From Panicum virgatum (taxonomy: Eukaryota > Streptophyta > Magnoliopsida > Poales > Poaceae): a stretch of 64,000 bases of DNA. The translations under genes were made by a program, and so were the position numbers. The notes beneath the pieces were generated by a model. The model saw nothing but the letters and a program-made list of their open reading frames with translations. It did not search any database and was not told the DNA's origin. The stretch spans positions 29,705,590 to 29,769,589 of the forward strand of contig NC_053153.1 of the NCBI RefSeq assembly GCF_016808335.1. The letters run 5' to 3'. This document shows, one piece after another, positions 1-12,176 of this stretch (position 1 is the first letter of the stretch; each line of letters starts with the position of its first letter).

Positions 1-2606
1 TACACAGTTTAACGGTTTCGACTACCTCCTACTTCCGGTATGTGGTTAGTACTGTTCAATCCTCGGTCATCAGGGCCAACAACGGTACGGTCCTCAATCG
101 ACACAGGCGGATGTCCACTTTCCAAACATTTCAATATCCGTAATCCAATTCCTCTCCGCCTGGTCTCCATTTTTTTCTTTCCTCACAGATTCATTCTCAA
201 GCCACTTTTCCATAAATAACAAAAACCTATAGCTCGCGAGTGACAGCAATCACTCGATTTCTACCGGATCCTAGCTAACATGGCAATATTAACGACACCT
301 GTATACTAGTATAGACTCATAGGTACCTAGGGAGAAACATGCATACTAGGGTTCCATACAACTCCTAAAAACGTAAATGCACAAATACTTAAATAAACAT
401 TGAATACTCAAATTAGGGGTTATGCTCCGGGGCTTTCCTGGGATAACACTGAGTAAGTTGGTTAGCTTGCACCGGCTTGATAGTATCTCCGGCCCTAGCT
501 TGCACTTCAGTCGGTTCTTCCATCTTCTGGGTCGGTTCATCAATACACTATCTTCTGGATCAACTCCAACATCACCCTTCAGTTCCACGCGTCACACATC
601 TAGCATACCTAAATGAGATGCAACAATGCGGATGTATGAATGCACAAAGGTACAATAGACAATGCATCAAAAAGAGCAAGCAAGACAGACACAAGGTCAC
701 GACTGAGCATCCATATGAATGAAGGTCATGAGCTAGCTTTAGCAAACATGCAAATAATATCAAGCTTAAACAAGAGTTGCATGAGCAACATCTAACATGT
801 CATACATGACTTATAATCATCAGAAAACAAAGCATCCAACCCCAAATTAATTTATTTAAAGCCTTTCTTAATTTATTTATATAATAAGACATATAGGCAT
901 ATATATATGATCATACATGTAAAGTGCACAATAAATTCTACCAAAATCACAGTAGATCACCAATACTCCTAATAGTCTACTGTACAAATTTCACGTGCTC
1001 AGGTTTTATATTTTATTGATTATAAAAAAACACAAATCTTTATTGCACTTAATCGTGTGAGAGCAAGTTAAATGCAAAACTTCATATTTTTTTGTAAGCA
1101 CATGGCCATATTATATTTTTTTAGACCAATATAACATCATACAAGGGCAGTGGAATCACATTTTCCATTTTTACACAATTCTATTATTTATAAACTATTT
1201 ACTTAGCATTCAACAAGGTAAATCAAAAACTCGGTCATACTACACTCAATGAACTTCCAATTTTTACCACAGCACACACATCACAAGAATAGCCTACCAT
1301 AACAATTTCATATCATTTGGAGCACTATAACTGCAGTTATGAAAAAGACAAGCAACACTAGCATTAAAACCTTAACAAGCATAAATCTATTTTACAGCAA
1401 ATATTTTCAACTAACACCCATCATATTATGATTGCACTGCATAGATCTACTCACAAGAATTCCAAAAAATCTTAAATTGCTATTTTATGATTTTTCTACT
1501 ATTTTCTATGGATTTTCAAAGTTTCAAGCGATTTGGTCCCTGAAAGACTATTTATATGAGTCTATGACAATGCAGAAAACCCCCTGGACTTGCTTCAATT
1601 GCTGCAGGAGGTCCTTGGGTGCAAGTTAAAGCAGAGGAAGCGCTCATGGGCTCGATTCCGGTGAGAGAAGGCCATAGCGGCGGCTTGGAAGTGGTGGGGA
1701 AGCACGAGAGGCTCGAGAACTACCTGTGGGTGGTTTCGGTTGGGATCGGGGATGACCGGAAGTGGGGGCGCGGCGGAGCAGTGCTCCCATGGCCATGTGC
1801 ACAGCACACGGTGGCGCTTCCGGCGAGGTAGGGTGGCGATGGCTAGGCCGGAAAGCTTCAGCGCGACGAAGGGAACCCGTTCAGGGGCTCATCTTGGGCG
1901 GGGATGGCCGGAAGTGGGGGCACGGCATGCGGCCGGAGCTTTGCGTGAAGCTACTGTGGCGGCCGGCCGGAGCGGGGGCCGATTCGGCCTGGGAAACGCG
2001 CGTCCAGGGTGGGGGATGTGCGGTTGAGGTGGTGGTGGTCGAGGTGGTGGTCGAGGCTGGAGAGGCACTGGGTGCACAGAATCGGAGCGGGAGCGGCATG
2101 GATGGCCGGCGTGGCGCCGACGACGTGGCTCTGCTCGGTTTTGACTGAGAGGAGGAAGAAGGGAAATGAGGAAAGTGCAGGAGGGGCGTCGGGAGAGGAT
2201 AAGAACACGATCGAGGTGGCGCCCGAGGTTCGCCGAGCGGCGACGCGTGGAGGGCTCGCCGGGCTGTGCCCTTGCCGGTATGGGCGTGTGTACGGGAGCA
2301 TAGGAGCAGGTAGCACAGGGAGAAGAAAAAAAAATGGTTCAACGAAACTTAGCTCGATTTTGACCGTCCAAAACTCAAAACTTCACATTGAAATTTGAAT
2401 TTTGGCGAAAATAAAAGTTGTAGAGGAAGAAAAGATCTACAACTTTGATATTGGGCACAACTTGATTTGAGTCTTGAATTAGGGAGAAAAAAACGTGATC
2501 AAAACTAGCTAAGGTAGGATACACTATGTAAACTTAATTAGCGCTAATGACAGGTTTAGGCCCATGATTAGCGAGTTAAACATAAAATTAACACCGGGGT
2601 GTTACA
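1..2606 (-). repeat. 3' LTR of the non-autonomous gypsy element (partial)
   Basis: This matches 7328-9921 almost base for base, with small indels. It ends ...GGTGTTACA at 2606, immediately before the polypurine tract. About 950 bp of the LTR lie outside the window. A GC-rich stretch (about 1640-2330) has open frames on both strands, but both LTR copies share them and no protein family is recognisable. Confidence 0.88.
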
Positions 2607-2624
2607 ATCCTACCCCCTTAAAAG
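2607..2624 (-). other. Polypurine tract of gypsy element
   Basis: Read on the minus strand, this is a purine-rich run (TTTTAAGGGGGTAGGAT) directly beside the TGTAACACC start of the LTR. This is the expected place for plus-strand priming. The same tract and the neighbouring GAATCTCG..CGAGATTC palindrome recur beside the LTR at 24438. Confidence 0.75.
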
Positions 2625-5600
2625 AATCTCGTCCCGAGATTCAGAACAAAAGACTTTCAAGGAAGGAGGAACAGACTAACCATCAAAGGTTTGTAGAAAA
2701 AAAAATCACACCAGAGGGGAGTTGATGTTGACGGTGCAATCCCATGCAGATAAAGATTGAGATCTTAAAGAAAGACAAAGAGAACCAAGTGACCGTTAAG
2801 AATCATAGCATCTCCATCAATTCTGTCTGACCGATAATTTGTCCAACTTAAAGTGTGGTGTAGTCTCTTGTTCCAATAGTGATGGCACAGGTTGCTTAAT
2901 CACGATAGATCAGACAAGTCCCTGGTCTTCCACTTCTTGCAGTCTACTAACATTTTCGTCTAGTAACAGTTCTTTCGAAAATTATTCTATTGGTAATTTC
3001 ATAAGAAAGACTCACTAGATTTAGGTCCGATATATAGATCTCCAGACAGAACAACGAACGCTAGATGCGGGGAAGGCCCACGAGGAGATAGCATACTGAC
3101 GAAGTTGCATAAAGGTTCATGGTAAGCAATCTTGATACCAGCACGTGTCGAGCAACACAATCATCTGTCAGTGGCTCACACGAGGCTCTTGGTTTCGTCG
3201 CAGAACCGTCAATCATTAATCATACACCATTACTGAGCATACCATCGATGAGAATTCCAATGTAGTACTGACAGATCGTGCATGGATGAGCAGGATGAGA
3301 AAAAGGGATAGCAAAGTGGTGATCCATACATAGAGGCATGGCATATGAGTAGTAGAGATTAACTGTCAAAGACGACAAGGTATACGACTCTTGCTTTAGC
3401 TTCATATACTGCTTGTCCACCAAAGAGATTACTAGATTAACGACCAAGATGAGGTTCGGTCCGATTGAGCAACAACATGAGATCAAGGTCAAAAACATTC
3501 AGAGACCTGAGAGAACTATAAAGAAACAAGCAGGACATATGGAACAAAACCGATATACCATCCCGAGACCTAGATAATAAAGCAATGCCATGATTTACAA
3601 GGGAAAGATTCTGAGGCCAAGGTAGAAAAAGAGATTAGCATTGCACGAGATCATCTTTAGGATAAGCGACAGAGAGGTTCCGTGATGATTGTAGGTATGG
3701 CTCTTGACCATCAGGCACATGAGCATACCACAGACATAGACAAACACTTGGTGAAACTTGGCTAGGGTAAGCGGGTCAACGAAAATGTCCACATGATGCA
3801 TAGATCCTGGATTTTTGCAGCACAAACAACCATAACTAGCACTGCATTTAAGATTTTCTAGCTCCAACTTAAGCAAGGTGGTTTAGGGAACTCAAGGTTA
3901 CGCATGCAGTCCAAAACCAGGATTTCCTACTAAGGTGAACGGAACTTCCTCTTTGCATGCAGCTGGGGACGCCTCCCAATGACGACGATTGCTTTTAAGT
4001 GAACACCCGAACTCGATTCTTACACGGCTCTTCAACTAGAATGGAGAATTGAGTCGTGCAAGGTTTTCAGATCCGAAGGAAAAGTTAACCGAACAAGGTA
4101 TGATGATGAGACAAAATGGTCAGTTTTCACAATGATAAAATCATCACATGAGGAAAAATAATGTCAGTGAGATTCACCACAAGACTTATAGATAGAAATG
4201 AGGATAGCACAGAAGATTGGTTTAAGAAAAGTCTCTGGAATATCCTTGCTCAGGATTATAGTATTTAAATGAGTTGAACGATGCTAGTTGTAAAACATGC
4301 TTATTTATGCCAATGCAATCAAGGGATAACGACCAAATGCTCCAACTCAGAGTGTAATTGCTCGATAATCAAGACAATGATGCATTCATGAAACGGATGA
4401 TTGCAATGCCGGTGCAATACTATGCTGGGATGTTCCATGTGCAAATGAAGTGATGCATATGACATGATGCATTTGCCATGATGCTGGTCCAATGATGCAT
4501 ACACCATGATGCAAAGATGATGATGCTCTTGATGTATGCAGGTATGAGATACATAAGCATGATGCGCAACCACATGAGTTGGTGATGCACATGACTCGCA
4601 CCTCGCAACCGTTCTCTCGTGACTAACACCTGGGTAGTTCTATACCCTTAGGTGAGGCCAAGAAGTTAGGACACTCATACGGGTTGCATAGAAAGGGACT
4701 GCAGTGAGTCACGTCACACATACCTAGACACCAGCGCGCTCCTAGTGGCTCAATCATGTGGCTGCAGCACACATGAGACCCTAGGTCCCGTCGCGGCATC
4801 AGGGTTATGTAACTAAACACAACCGCAAGAGAAATCGATAGTAGCAACCCAACAGTGCCAGCAACAAGATAGATTAACGAAACTGAAGACAACCCGAAGT
4901 TATACTCGAACGCATACCCGTTAGTCAGTCTACATATTCCTGATGACGATGCAACACTATGCACTGACCAATGACATGAAATGACGTGATGCATGATTGT
5001 TGCAATAATGACTGTATGTAACCAATTGTTATTGTCATGAACCTTTTTAATTTAACCAAGATTAACTGAGCAAGAACGAAGGCACAGACTTTCAAATGTT
5101 GGAGTCAAAATATCCCACATTGAAAGAAGGTTCATTGAACCATAGTTTGAAAGGTTTGTTAAAAACATCAAGTCTTAGCCAGTAAAGGAAAAGCAACAAC
5201 AATTTTGCTGGAATTGGTTCAAGGGAGTGATCAAGGGTTCAGTTTGGATAACAAGCGAAGCTTAATGGTAAGGTACACATATGATCCAAAGCCTCTAACT
5301 TCCAAAAGATCTTCTCAACTCAAAATTGATCTAGCAGCTTACATCGGTCACACTACTACAACAGAAACCTAGGGGGACATTCAAAAGCAACACATTTTAG
5401 TAAAATGATGCAACCATCAAGGCAATTAATCAAACCAAGATATGTCATGATGCATGCACGTTCTATTGTTCCTCACCAACAATTGCCAATAACTAGGCAT
5501 ACGGGAACAATTGGTGGCACAATTACGTACTATCCCTATATATACTAGTCGTTCTTACGTTCAAAGCTTACGTAACGTGGTTAGTGTATCTGCAGACAAA

Positions 5601-6361
5601 CACAAGATACAAAGAGATATATAGATCCATTTCTGGACCCTTCGTGCCAGCACACACGAACGGCCCTCATGTGTCCTACGCCACACGGGTAACGCATATG
5701 CAGTTTCCCACATATTCACACATACATTACCATCCACTATAGAGATGGCACCCAAACGTTCGACGCTGAATGGGCAGCGCTTCATACGTTACCGAGGCAA
5801 CGTATTCACTTCCCGTACAAATCGCCTTACGGGACACCCAAGGGTACACGTGTCCCAAGGTACACGGTTATGTCTAACCACATAACATGTCTTCACCTCA
5901 CAACATTGCCTTACGAGATGGCCGCGATTACAATCACACGGTGGGAAATCCGCACTCCATATCAGGCGGCAGATAGCGATAGGCTCGTTTGAATTGAACC
6001 TTATCACTTCCTCGTATGCTCATCATATGGGACCCGCGCACGTATGAAACACGTGGGCTATTCTAAGGACTATCAGAACACTCACCTTGCTTACCTGAGT
6101 GTAGGTGCGTCATTACAGAATGTTAGATACCAGTTGTGCAAGAAAGTAAGTTTTAACAGAATGTAAAGTGCTGGAAGTGCTGGAATAAAATAGATATAGA
6201 GATGCCACCATAGCTAATAAAACCTAGATAGGGCATACGAGCTATCTATCTTATTCCTTAGCGCAACTAGCGTCAAACTTTCGAAACCGAACATTTTGCA
6301 AGCCAAAAAGTTAGTTTTAAACTTAATTAAGCATACAAGTAATCATCCCCAGTGTGTTTCG
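2625..6361 (-). other. Non-coding interior of the gypsy element
   Basis: About 3.7 kb between the LTRs without a recognisable gag or pol domain; the longest open frames are near 120 codons and resemble nothing I know. It contains a degenerate ATGATGCA-type microsatellite at about 4430-4600. No host gene was seen. Confidence 0.7.
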
Positions 6362-6373
6362 GCTCTGATACCA
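6362..6373 (-). other. Primer-binding site (initiator tRNA-Met type)
   Basis: The reverse complement reads TGGTATCAGAGC, the standard plant LTR-element primer site matching the 3' end of initiator tRNA-Met. It lies two bases from the LTR edge (TGTGACAG at 6376) and so fixes element orientation and LTR boundary. Confidence 0.88.
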
Positions 6374-6375
6374 GC

Positions 6376-9300
6376 TGTGACAGAACTGCCCAAATTAATC
6401 CGGTTTAAGTGCGCTAACTATCATCTTAAGCATTAATCAAGTAAACACGCACTTAAAACGGTGTAATCCGACAGCCTGTTGGGTTAAGGATCGAAAACAC
6501 TGGAAGTCCCGCACGAAGACGAGCATAGATGATTACAAGCAGACAAAAATTCTCAAATTTAATTTACAATGCGGAGTTTTGCAAACAAATTTACATAAAA
6601 TATCAGAGTTCAAAATGTAACGGAAATTAAATAGAAGTTTAGTTTAGAAAAACAACGATAACTACGATGACGCGAGGACGTCACATCGAGCCCACCGATG
6701 TGAATCCTGGTTAGCTCCAACCAGCAGCAGCTACCTGAAAACAGGATAACAACAAACCCTGAGTATACTAATACTCAGCAAGGCTTACCCGACTAGTGGT
6801 ATATACTTAGCCGACTCCTAGACATGCAAAGCTTTTTGGCTCTGGAGTTATTTTGCTCAAAAGCTACTAATGGTGGATCCTTGCTTTCAATATTTTAGTT
6901 CAAGTTTAATGAACAAATATCAACTAGGTTTGCATAAACATCTAGAGCAAACATGGTACATCACATTATATTTTCCAAGAGTATCATAAACATATATTCC
7001 ATCCTTGTCTTTCAATTCTTATTCCACTTCTTTACTACGATGTGACGTAGTGACCAAGGCTCTCATATCCACGAGTCACGGCGAATCGATCCGATTTAAC
7101 CTTGCAAGGTGGACCTAACTCACACGACACATGCAAACCACGCCGGCCCACACGCGTCAGCTATTTCCATCATTACCACGACATCTGAACCACGCCTGCT
7201 AAAACCCAGATGAAGGGCCCCTCACGGTGAACTCCCGGAGAACCCGAAGGCGACATCCAATCCAACACCCGTCATCATCCCACACCCAGCGTAGCAGGAC
7301 GGAATTCAGAGTATCATCGTAAAGTGGTACACAGTTTACCGGTTTCGACTACCTCCTACTTCCGGTATGTGGTTAGTACTATTCAATCCTCGGTCATCAG
7401 GGCCAACAACGGTACGGTCCTCAATCAATACAGGCGGAGGTCCACTTTCCAAAAATTCCATATCCGTAATCCAATTCCTCTCCGCCCGGTCTCCATTTTT
7501 TTCTTTCCTCACAGATTCATTCTCAAGCCACTTTTCCATAAATAACAAAAACCTATAGCTCGCGAGTGACAGCAATCACTCGACTTCTACCAGATCCTAG
7601 TTAAGCATGGCAATACTAACGACACCTGTATACTAGTATAGACTCATAGGTACCTAGGGAGAAACATGCATACTAGGGTTCCATACAACTCCTAAAAACG
7701 TAAATGCACAAATACTTAAATAAACATTGAATACTCAAATTAGGGGTTATGCTCCGGGGCTTGCCTGGGATAACACTGAGTCAGTTAGTTAGCTTGCACC
7801 AGCTTGATAGTATCTTCGGCCCTAGCTTGCACTTCAGTCGGCCCTTCCATCTTCTGGGTCGGTTCATCAATACACCATCTTCTAGATCGACTCCAACATC
7901 ACCCTTCAGTTCCACGCGTCACACATCTAGCGTACCTAAATGAGATGCAACAATGCGGATGTATGAATGCACAGAGGTACAATAGACAATGCATCAAAAA
8001 GAGCAAGCAAGACAGACACAAGGTCACGACTGATCATCCATATGAATGAAGGTCATGAGCTAGCTTTAGCAAACAAGCAAATAATATCAAGCTTAAACAA
8101 GAGTTGCATGAGCAACATCTAACATGTCATACATGACTTATGATCACCAGAAAACATAGCATCCAACCCCAAATTAATTTATTTAAAGCCTTTCTTAATT
8201 TATTTAGATAATAAGACATATAGGCATATATATATGATCATACATGTAAAGTACACAATAAATTCTACCAAAATCACAGTAGATCACCAATACTCCTAAT
8301 AGTCTACTGTACAAATTTCACGTGCTCAGGTTTTATATTTTATTGATTATAAAAAAACACAAATCTTTATTGCACTTAATCGTGTGAGAGCAAGTTAAAT
8401 GCAAAACTTCATATTTTCTGTAAGCACATGGCCATATTATATTTGTTTTAGACCAATATAACATCATACAAGGGCAGTGGAATCGCATTTTCCATTTTTA
8501 CACAATTCTATTATTTATAAACTATTTACTTAGCATTCAAAAAGCTAAATCAAAAACTCAGACATACTACACTCAATGAACTTCCAATTTTTACCACAGC
8601 ACACACATCACAATAATAGCCTACCATAAAATTTTCATATCATTTAGAGCAATATAACTGCAGTTATGAAAAAGACAAGCAACACTAGCATTAAAACCTT
8701 AACAAGCATAAATCTATTTTACAGCAAATATTTTCAACTAACACCCATCATATTATGATTCCACTGCATAGATCTACTCACAAGGATTCCAAAACATCTT
8801 AAACTGCTATTTTACGATTTTTCTACTATTTTCTATGGATTTTCAAAGTTTCAAGCGATTTGGTCCATGAAAGACTATTTATATGAGTCTATGACAATGC
8901 AGAAAACCCCCTGGACTTGCTTCAATTGCTGCAGGAGGTCCTTGGGCGCAAGTTAAAGCAGAGGAAGCGCTCAGGGGCTCGATTCCGGTGAGAGAAGGCC
9001 ATAGCGGCGGCTTGGAAGTGGTGGGGAAGCACGAGAGGCTCGAGAACTACCTGTGGGTGGTTTCGGTTGGGATCGGGGATGACCGGAAGTGGGGGCGCGG
9101 CGGAGCAGTGCTCCCATGGCCATGTGCGCAGCACACGGTGGCGCTTCCGGCGAGGGAGGGCGGCGATGGCTAGGCCGGAAAGCTTCAGCGCGACGAAGGG
9201 AACCCGTTCAGGGGCTCATCTTGGGCGGGGGATGGCCGGAGGTGGGGGCACGGCATGTGGCTGGAGCTTTGCGTGAAGCTGCAGTGGCGGCCGGCCGGAG

Positions 9301-9921
9301 CGGGGGCCGATTCGGCCTGGGAAACGCGCGTCCAGGGTGGGGGATGTGCGGTCGAGGTGGTGGTGGTCGAGGCTGGAGAGGCACTGGGTGCACGGAATCG
9401 GAGCGGGAGCGGCGTGGATGGCCGGCGCGACGCCGACGACGTGGCTCTGCTCGGTTTTGACTGAGAGGAGGAAGAAGGGAAATGAGGAAAGTGCAGGAGG
9501 GGCGTCGGGAGAGGATAAGAACACGATCGAGGTGGCGCCCGAGGTTCGCCGAGCGGCGACGCGTGGAGGGCTCGCCGGGCTGTGCCCTTGCCGGTATGGG
9601 CGTGTGTACGGGAGCATAGGAGCAGGTAGCACAGGGAGAAGAAAAAAAATGGTTCAACGAAACTTAGCTCGATTTTGACCGTCCAAAACTCAAAACTTCA
9701 CATTGAAATTTGAATTTTGGCGAAAATAAAAATTGTAGAGGAAGAAAAGATCTACAACTTTGATATTGGGCACAACTTGATTTGAGTCTTGAATTAGGGA
9801 GAAAAAAACGTGATCAAAACTAGCTAAGGTAGGATACACTATGTAAACTTAATTAGCGCTAATGACAGGTTTAGGCCCATGATTAGCGAGTTAAACATAA
9901 AATTAACACCGGGGTGTTACA
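6376..9921 (-). repeat. 5' LTR of the non-autonomous gypsy element (complete)
   Basis: 3546 bp, starting TGTGACAG and ending GTGTTACA. Its last 2.6 kb repeat positions 1-2606. In minus orientation it would hold the element's promoter. The same GC-rich block as in the other LTR lies at about 8960-9640. Confidence 0.87.
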
Positions 9922-10659
9922 GGCATGCGGATTTTCTTCCGCTTACAACCAGATTAGTTTCTAGGGTGGTTGCTAGAACCATCCCTCTCAGTCTCTCAAC
10001 TGACATGTACTTCAGATAGAGGAGCAATATACTGTCGATACCGCTGAAAGTTCCACACAATGAACTCATGGTTACCTTTATTTGACCGAATCAATGTAAC
10101 ATGGACTATGAAACCTTCTTATTGTACCTTTGAGTGATGACTCTCTCTGATAGAAACATTGTAAACAATGTCTTCCCAATTTTATCTACATCAGAGGAAT
10201 CCTTCTCAAAGAATATGCATGTGTTTCTGGTTGATTCTATGAACAACATAATTACACGCATTCACGGATTTAAAATCCTAAACGTGCAATTTGATTCCAC
10301 TCATAGGAACCTCAGAAAAGATAGTTATCTTTTGCTGTTCATAACGTTGCCTAGAGAATCCCTCAACTTTTATGGATCGTCAACATATACTCAGACTTTG
10401 AGTCTGGGTGGATATGATTCCTTAACATGTATAAGGTCCCAAACTCGACAGTGTCCTTTATTGGCTGAGCTCCCGCAACGGCTGCTGCCAAACTCTGAAA
10501 AAGTATATGGATCGACAGACTCACTTTGATATCCGTAGCCCATTAAGGTAAATGGTGTCCGTCAATAGTGAGAACCTCCAACTCATTGACGACCATTTCA
10601 CCTACTAAACTGGATGCCAAATATACATGATTTGGCAATAGTCAATGCTTTGTGTATGC

Positions 10660-10775
10660 GAATTCAATAAATTTGAATTTCAGCAACAAATTCTCAATGT
10701 GAATTCAATAAACTTGAATTCCAACTTAAATTCTCAATGCAAATTCAGTAAACTTGAATTCCAGCATGAATTGGA
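10660..10775. repeat. Tandem repeat, about 41-bp unit, three copies
   Basis: Successive units start at 10660, 10701 and 10741. Each has a (G/A)AATTC-A(A/G)TAAA-TTGAATT core followed by an AATTCTCAATG-type segment; the third is incomplete. Confidence 0.75.
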
Positions 10776-10800
10776 ATAATTATCAAGGCAATCATCCAAA

Positions 10801-11028
10801 TAGAGTAGACCTTATAATTCAAAATTCAAAATTGGATACGCATTTTGAGGATAGTCACCATGTATAACATAGTGTAGATCCCGCAGTAGTAAAAGAATAC
10901 TACCTTGTGTATGATAGAGTAGACCTTATAATTCAAAATTCAAAATTGGATACGCACGTTGAGGATAGTCACCATGTATAACATAGTGTAGATCCCGCAA
11001 TAGTAAAAGAATACTAACTTGTGTATGA
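10801..11028. repeat. Tandem duplication, 114-bp unit, two copies
   Basis: The segment beginning TAGAGTAGACCTTATAATTC at 10801 is repeated at 10915 with only a few substitutions (for example GCATTTTGAGG against GCACGTTGAGG). Near-identity indicates a recent local duplication. Confidence 0.88.
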
Positions 11029-12176
11029 CCAATTTGAAAATGAATCAAGGTAATCTCTAATGATGTAGGCCAATTCGAATTCGATTTTCAAATTGAACTC
11101 ATGGTAATCACCAAAAATGGTGTAGACCCTTTGTCCAAAATCTACTTTGCAATTTTGCAACAGCTTGGCAACCTAATTCTAGGGTTGTTATTAGATAGTT
11201 ACAGCCTGGGGCAAAAGTTGTTTGTTCTTTTCGACTTCGGATTGTAAAATCGACAATCCACAATTTGAAGCTGAAACAAACATGCCTCAAACCTACGTGA
11301 AAGCAAATTTGGCGCACATGTTTTAGTCAAGGACAAATTAGTAAAGTTCCCCTGACTATCATCTATCGCATGTCAGTGACCAATGGCAAATTATTGGCAG
11401 GATTCTAGCCACTCTAGTAGTTGGAGACGATGAATCTGGATGGGCATTACGTGATACTACTTTGCATCCCAGGATAAGGGCATATTCACTGATTTTACAA
11501 GAACTGCATTTTATCATGTACAATTTGACTCCTTTTTGCAAGAACATCAAGGTTGGTTACATACATGTGACAGACTTGCTCCAATGCTCCTTAGTCCAAA
11601 CAACCACCGTATCACATACAAGAGATGTTTGATCTGTTTCAGTAATCTGCAACAATGGTCCAGTTAGGTCTTTCGGAAAACTCGAGTCAAGTGCAAGAGA
11701 TGTAAAATTTTGGTCAGGTATGCCTTCTATCCCACATTGAGCCAGATCCAAACAGAGAACATTGGTGCTCCTTCAGGTCTATGATTTATGATGGATAGCA
11801 TCATAGGCTTTCACTGGAAACACCATTCTTAGCCTGTACATCTCTGCAAGAGAAGATCTGCAAAAAGTATTGGAATAAACTGGGGTCAATTTCTTTCTTA
11901 GTTGACTGGAAGGTTTATGTATAAGAACTGTGGTCACCCCATTTGTCAAAAGTACAATAAACTGCGCCTACACACTATTTTGGATAGTTATAGGAACCAT
12001 AAACACTAGTATCCACCAGGAACATGGTAGATAATGAAGGTTTCAGTTTCTTCTCAGAAGCAATGATGTCTTCATTATTCAGAACATGTTCCATAGTAAC
12101 CCCCTGCTATTACATGGTGACTAGAATAGTTCTTACCTCATGACCAAATAGTGTGAACTCAATGCAACCATTTTCT

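Larger units (their letters stand above)
1..9921 (-). mobile_element. Non-autonomous Ty3/gypsy-like LTR retrotransposon (left end outside window)
   Basis: Two direct copies of a long repeat (1-2606 and 7328-9921) bracket a 3.8-kb interior. The right copy can be followed back to 6376, next to a primer-binding site, giving a 3546-bp LTR with TG...CA ends. In minus orientation the LTR begins TGTAACACCCCGG and the interior ends in a purine-rich tract, as in grass gypsy elements. No gag, protease, reverse transcriptase or integrase was recognised on either strand, so this is a LARD-like element that would need enzymes in trans. By eye the LTR copies differ at roughly 3% of sites in a sampled 420-bp stretch. 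The left target duplication is outside the window, so it cannot be checked. Confidence 0.85.
9922..12176. other. AT-rich intergenic region downstream of the MYOB-like gene
   Basis: 2.2 kb with no recognisable gene. A 131-codon frame (10134-10529, plus) has no family resemblance and no conserved neighbours, so I do not call it. The part nearest 12176 probably contains the 3' UTR of the minus-strand gene there. Two tandem-repeat blocks are listed separately. Confidence 0.5.

Noticed and set aside
1595..2400. Overlapping open frames of 120-150 codons on both strands in GC-rich LTR sequence
   Set aside because: Present in both LTR copies, open on both strands because of GC-rich composition, no recognisable domain, and indels between copies shift them.
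10134..10529. 131-codon plus-strand frame
   Set aside because: No family resemblance, AT-rich context, no splice partners; could be TE-derived or chance.
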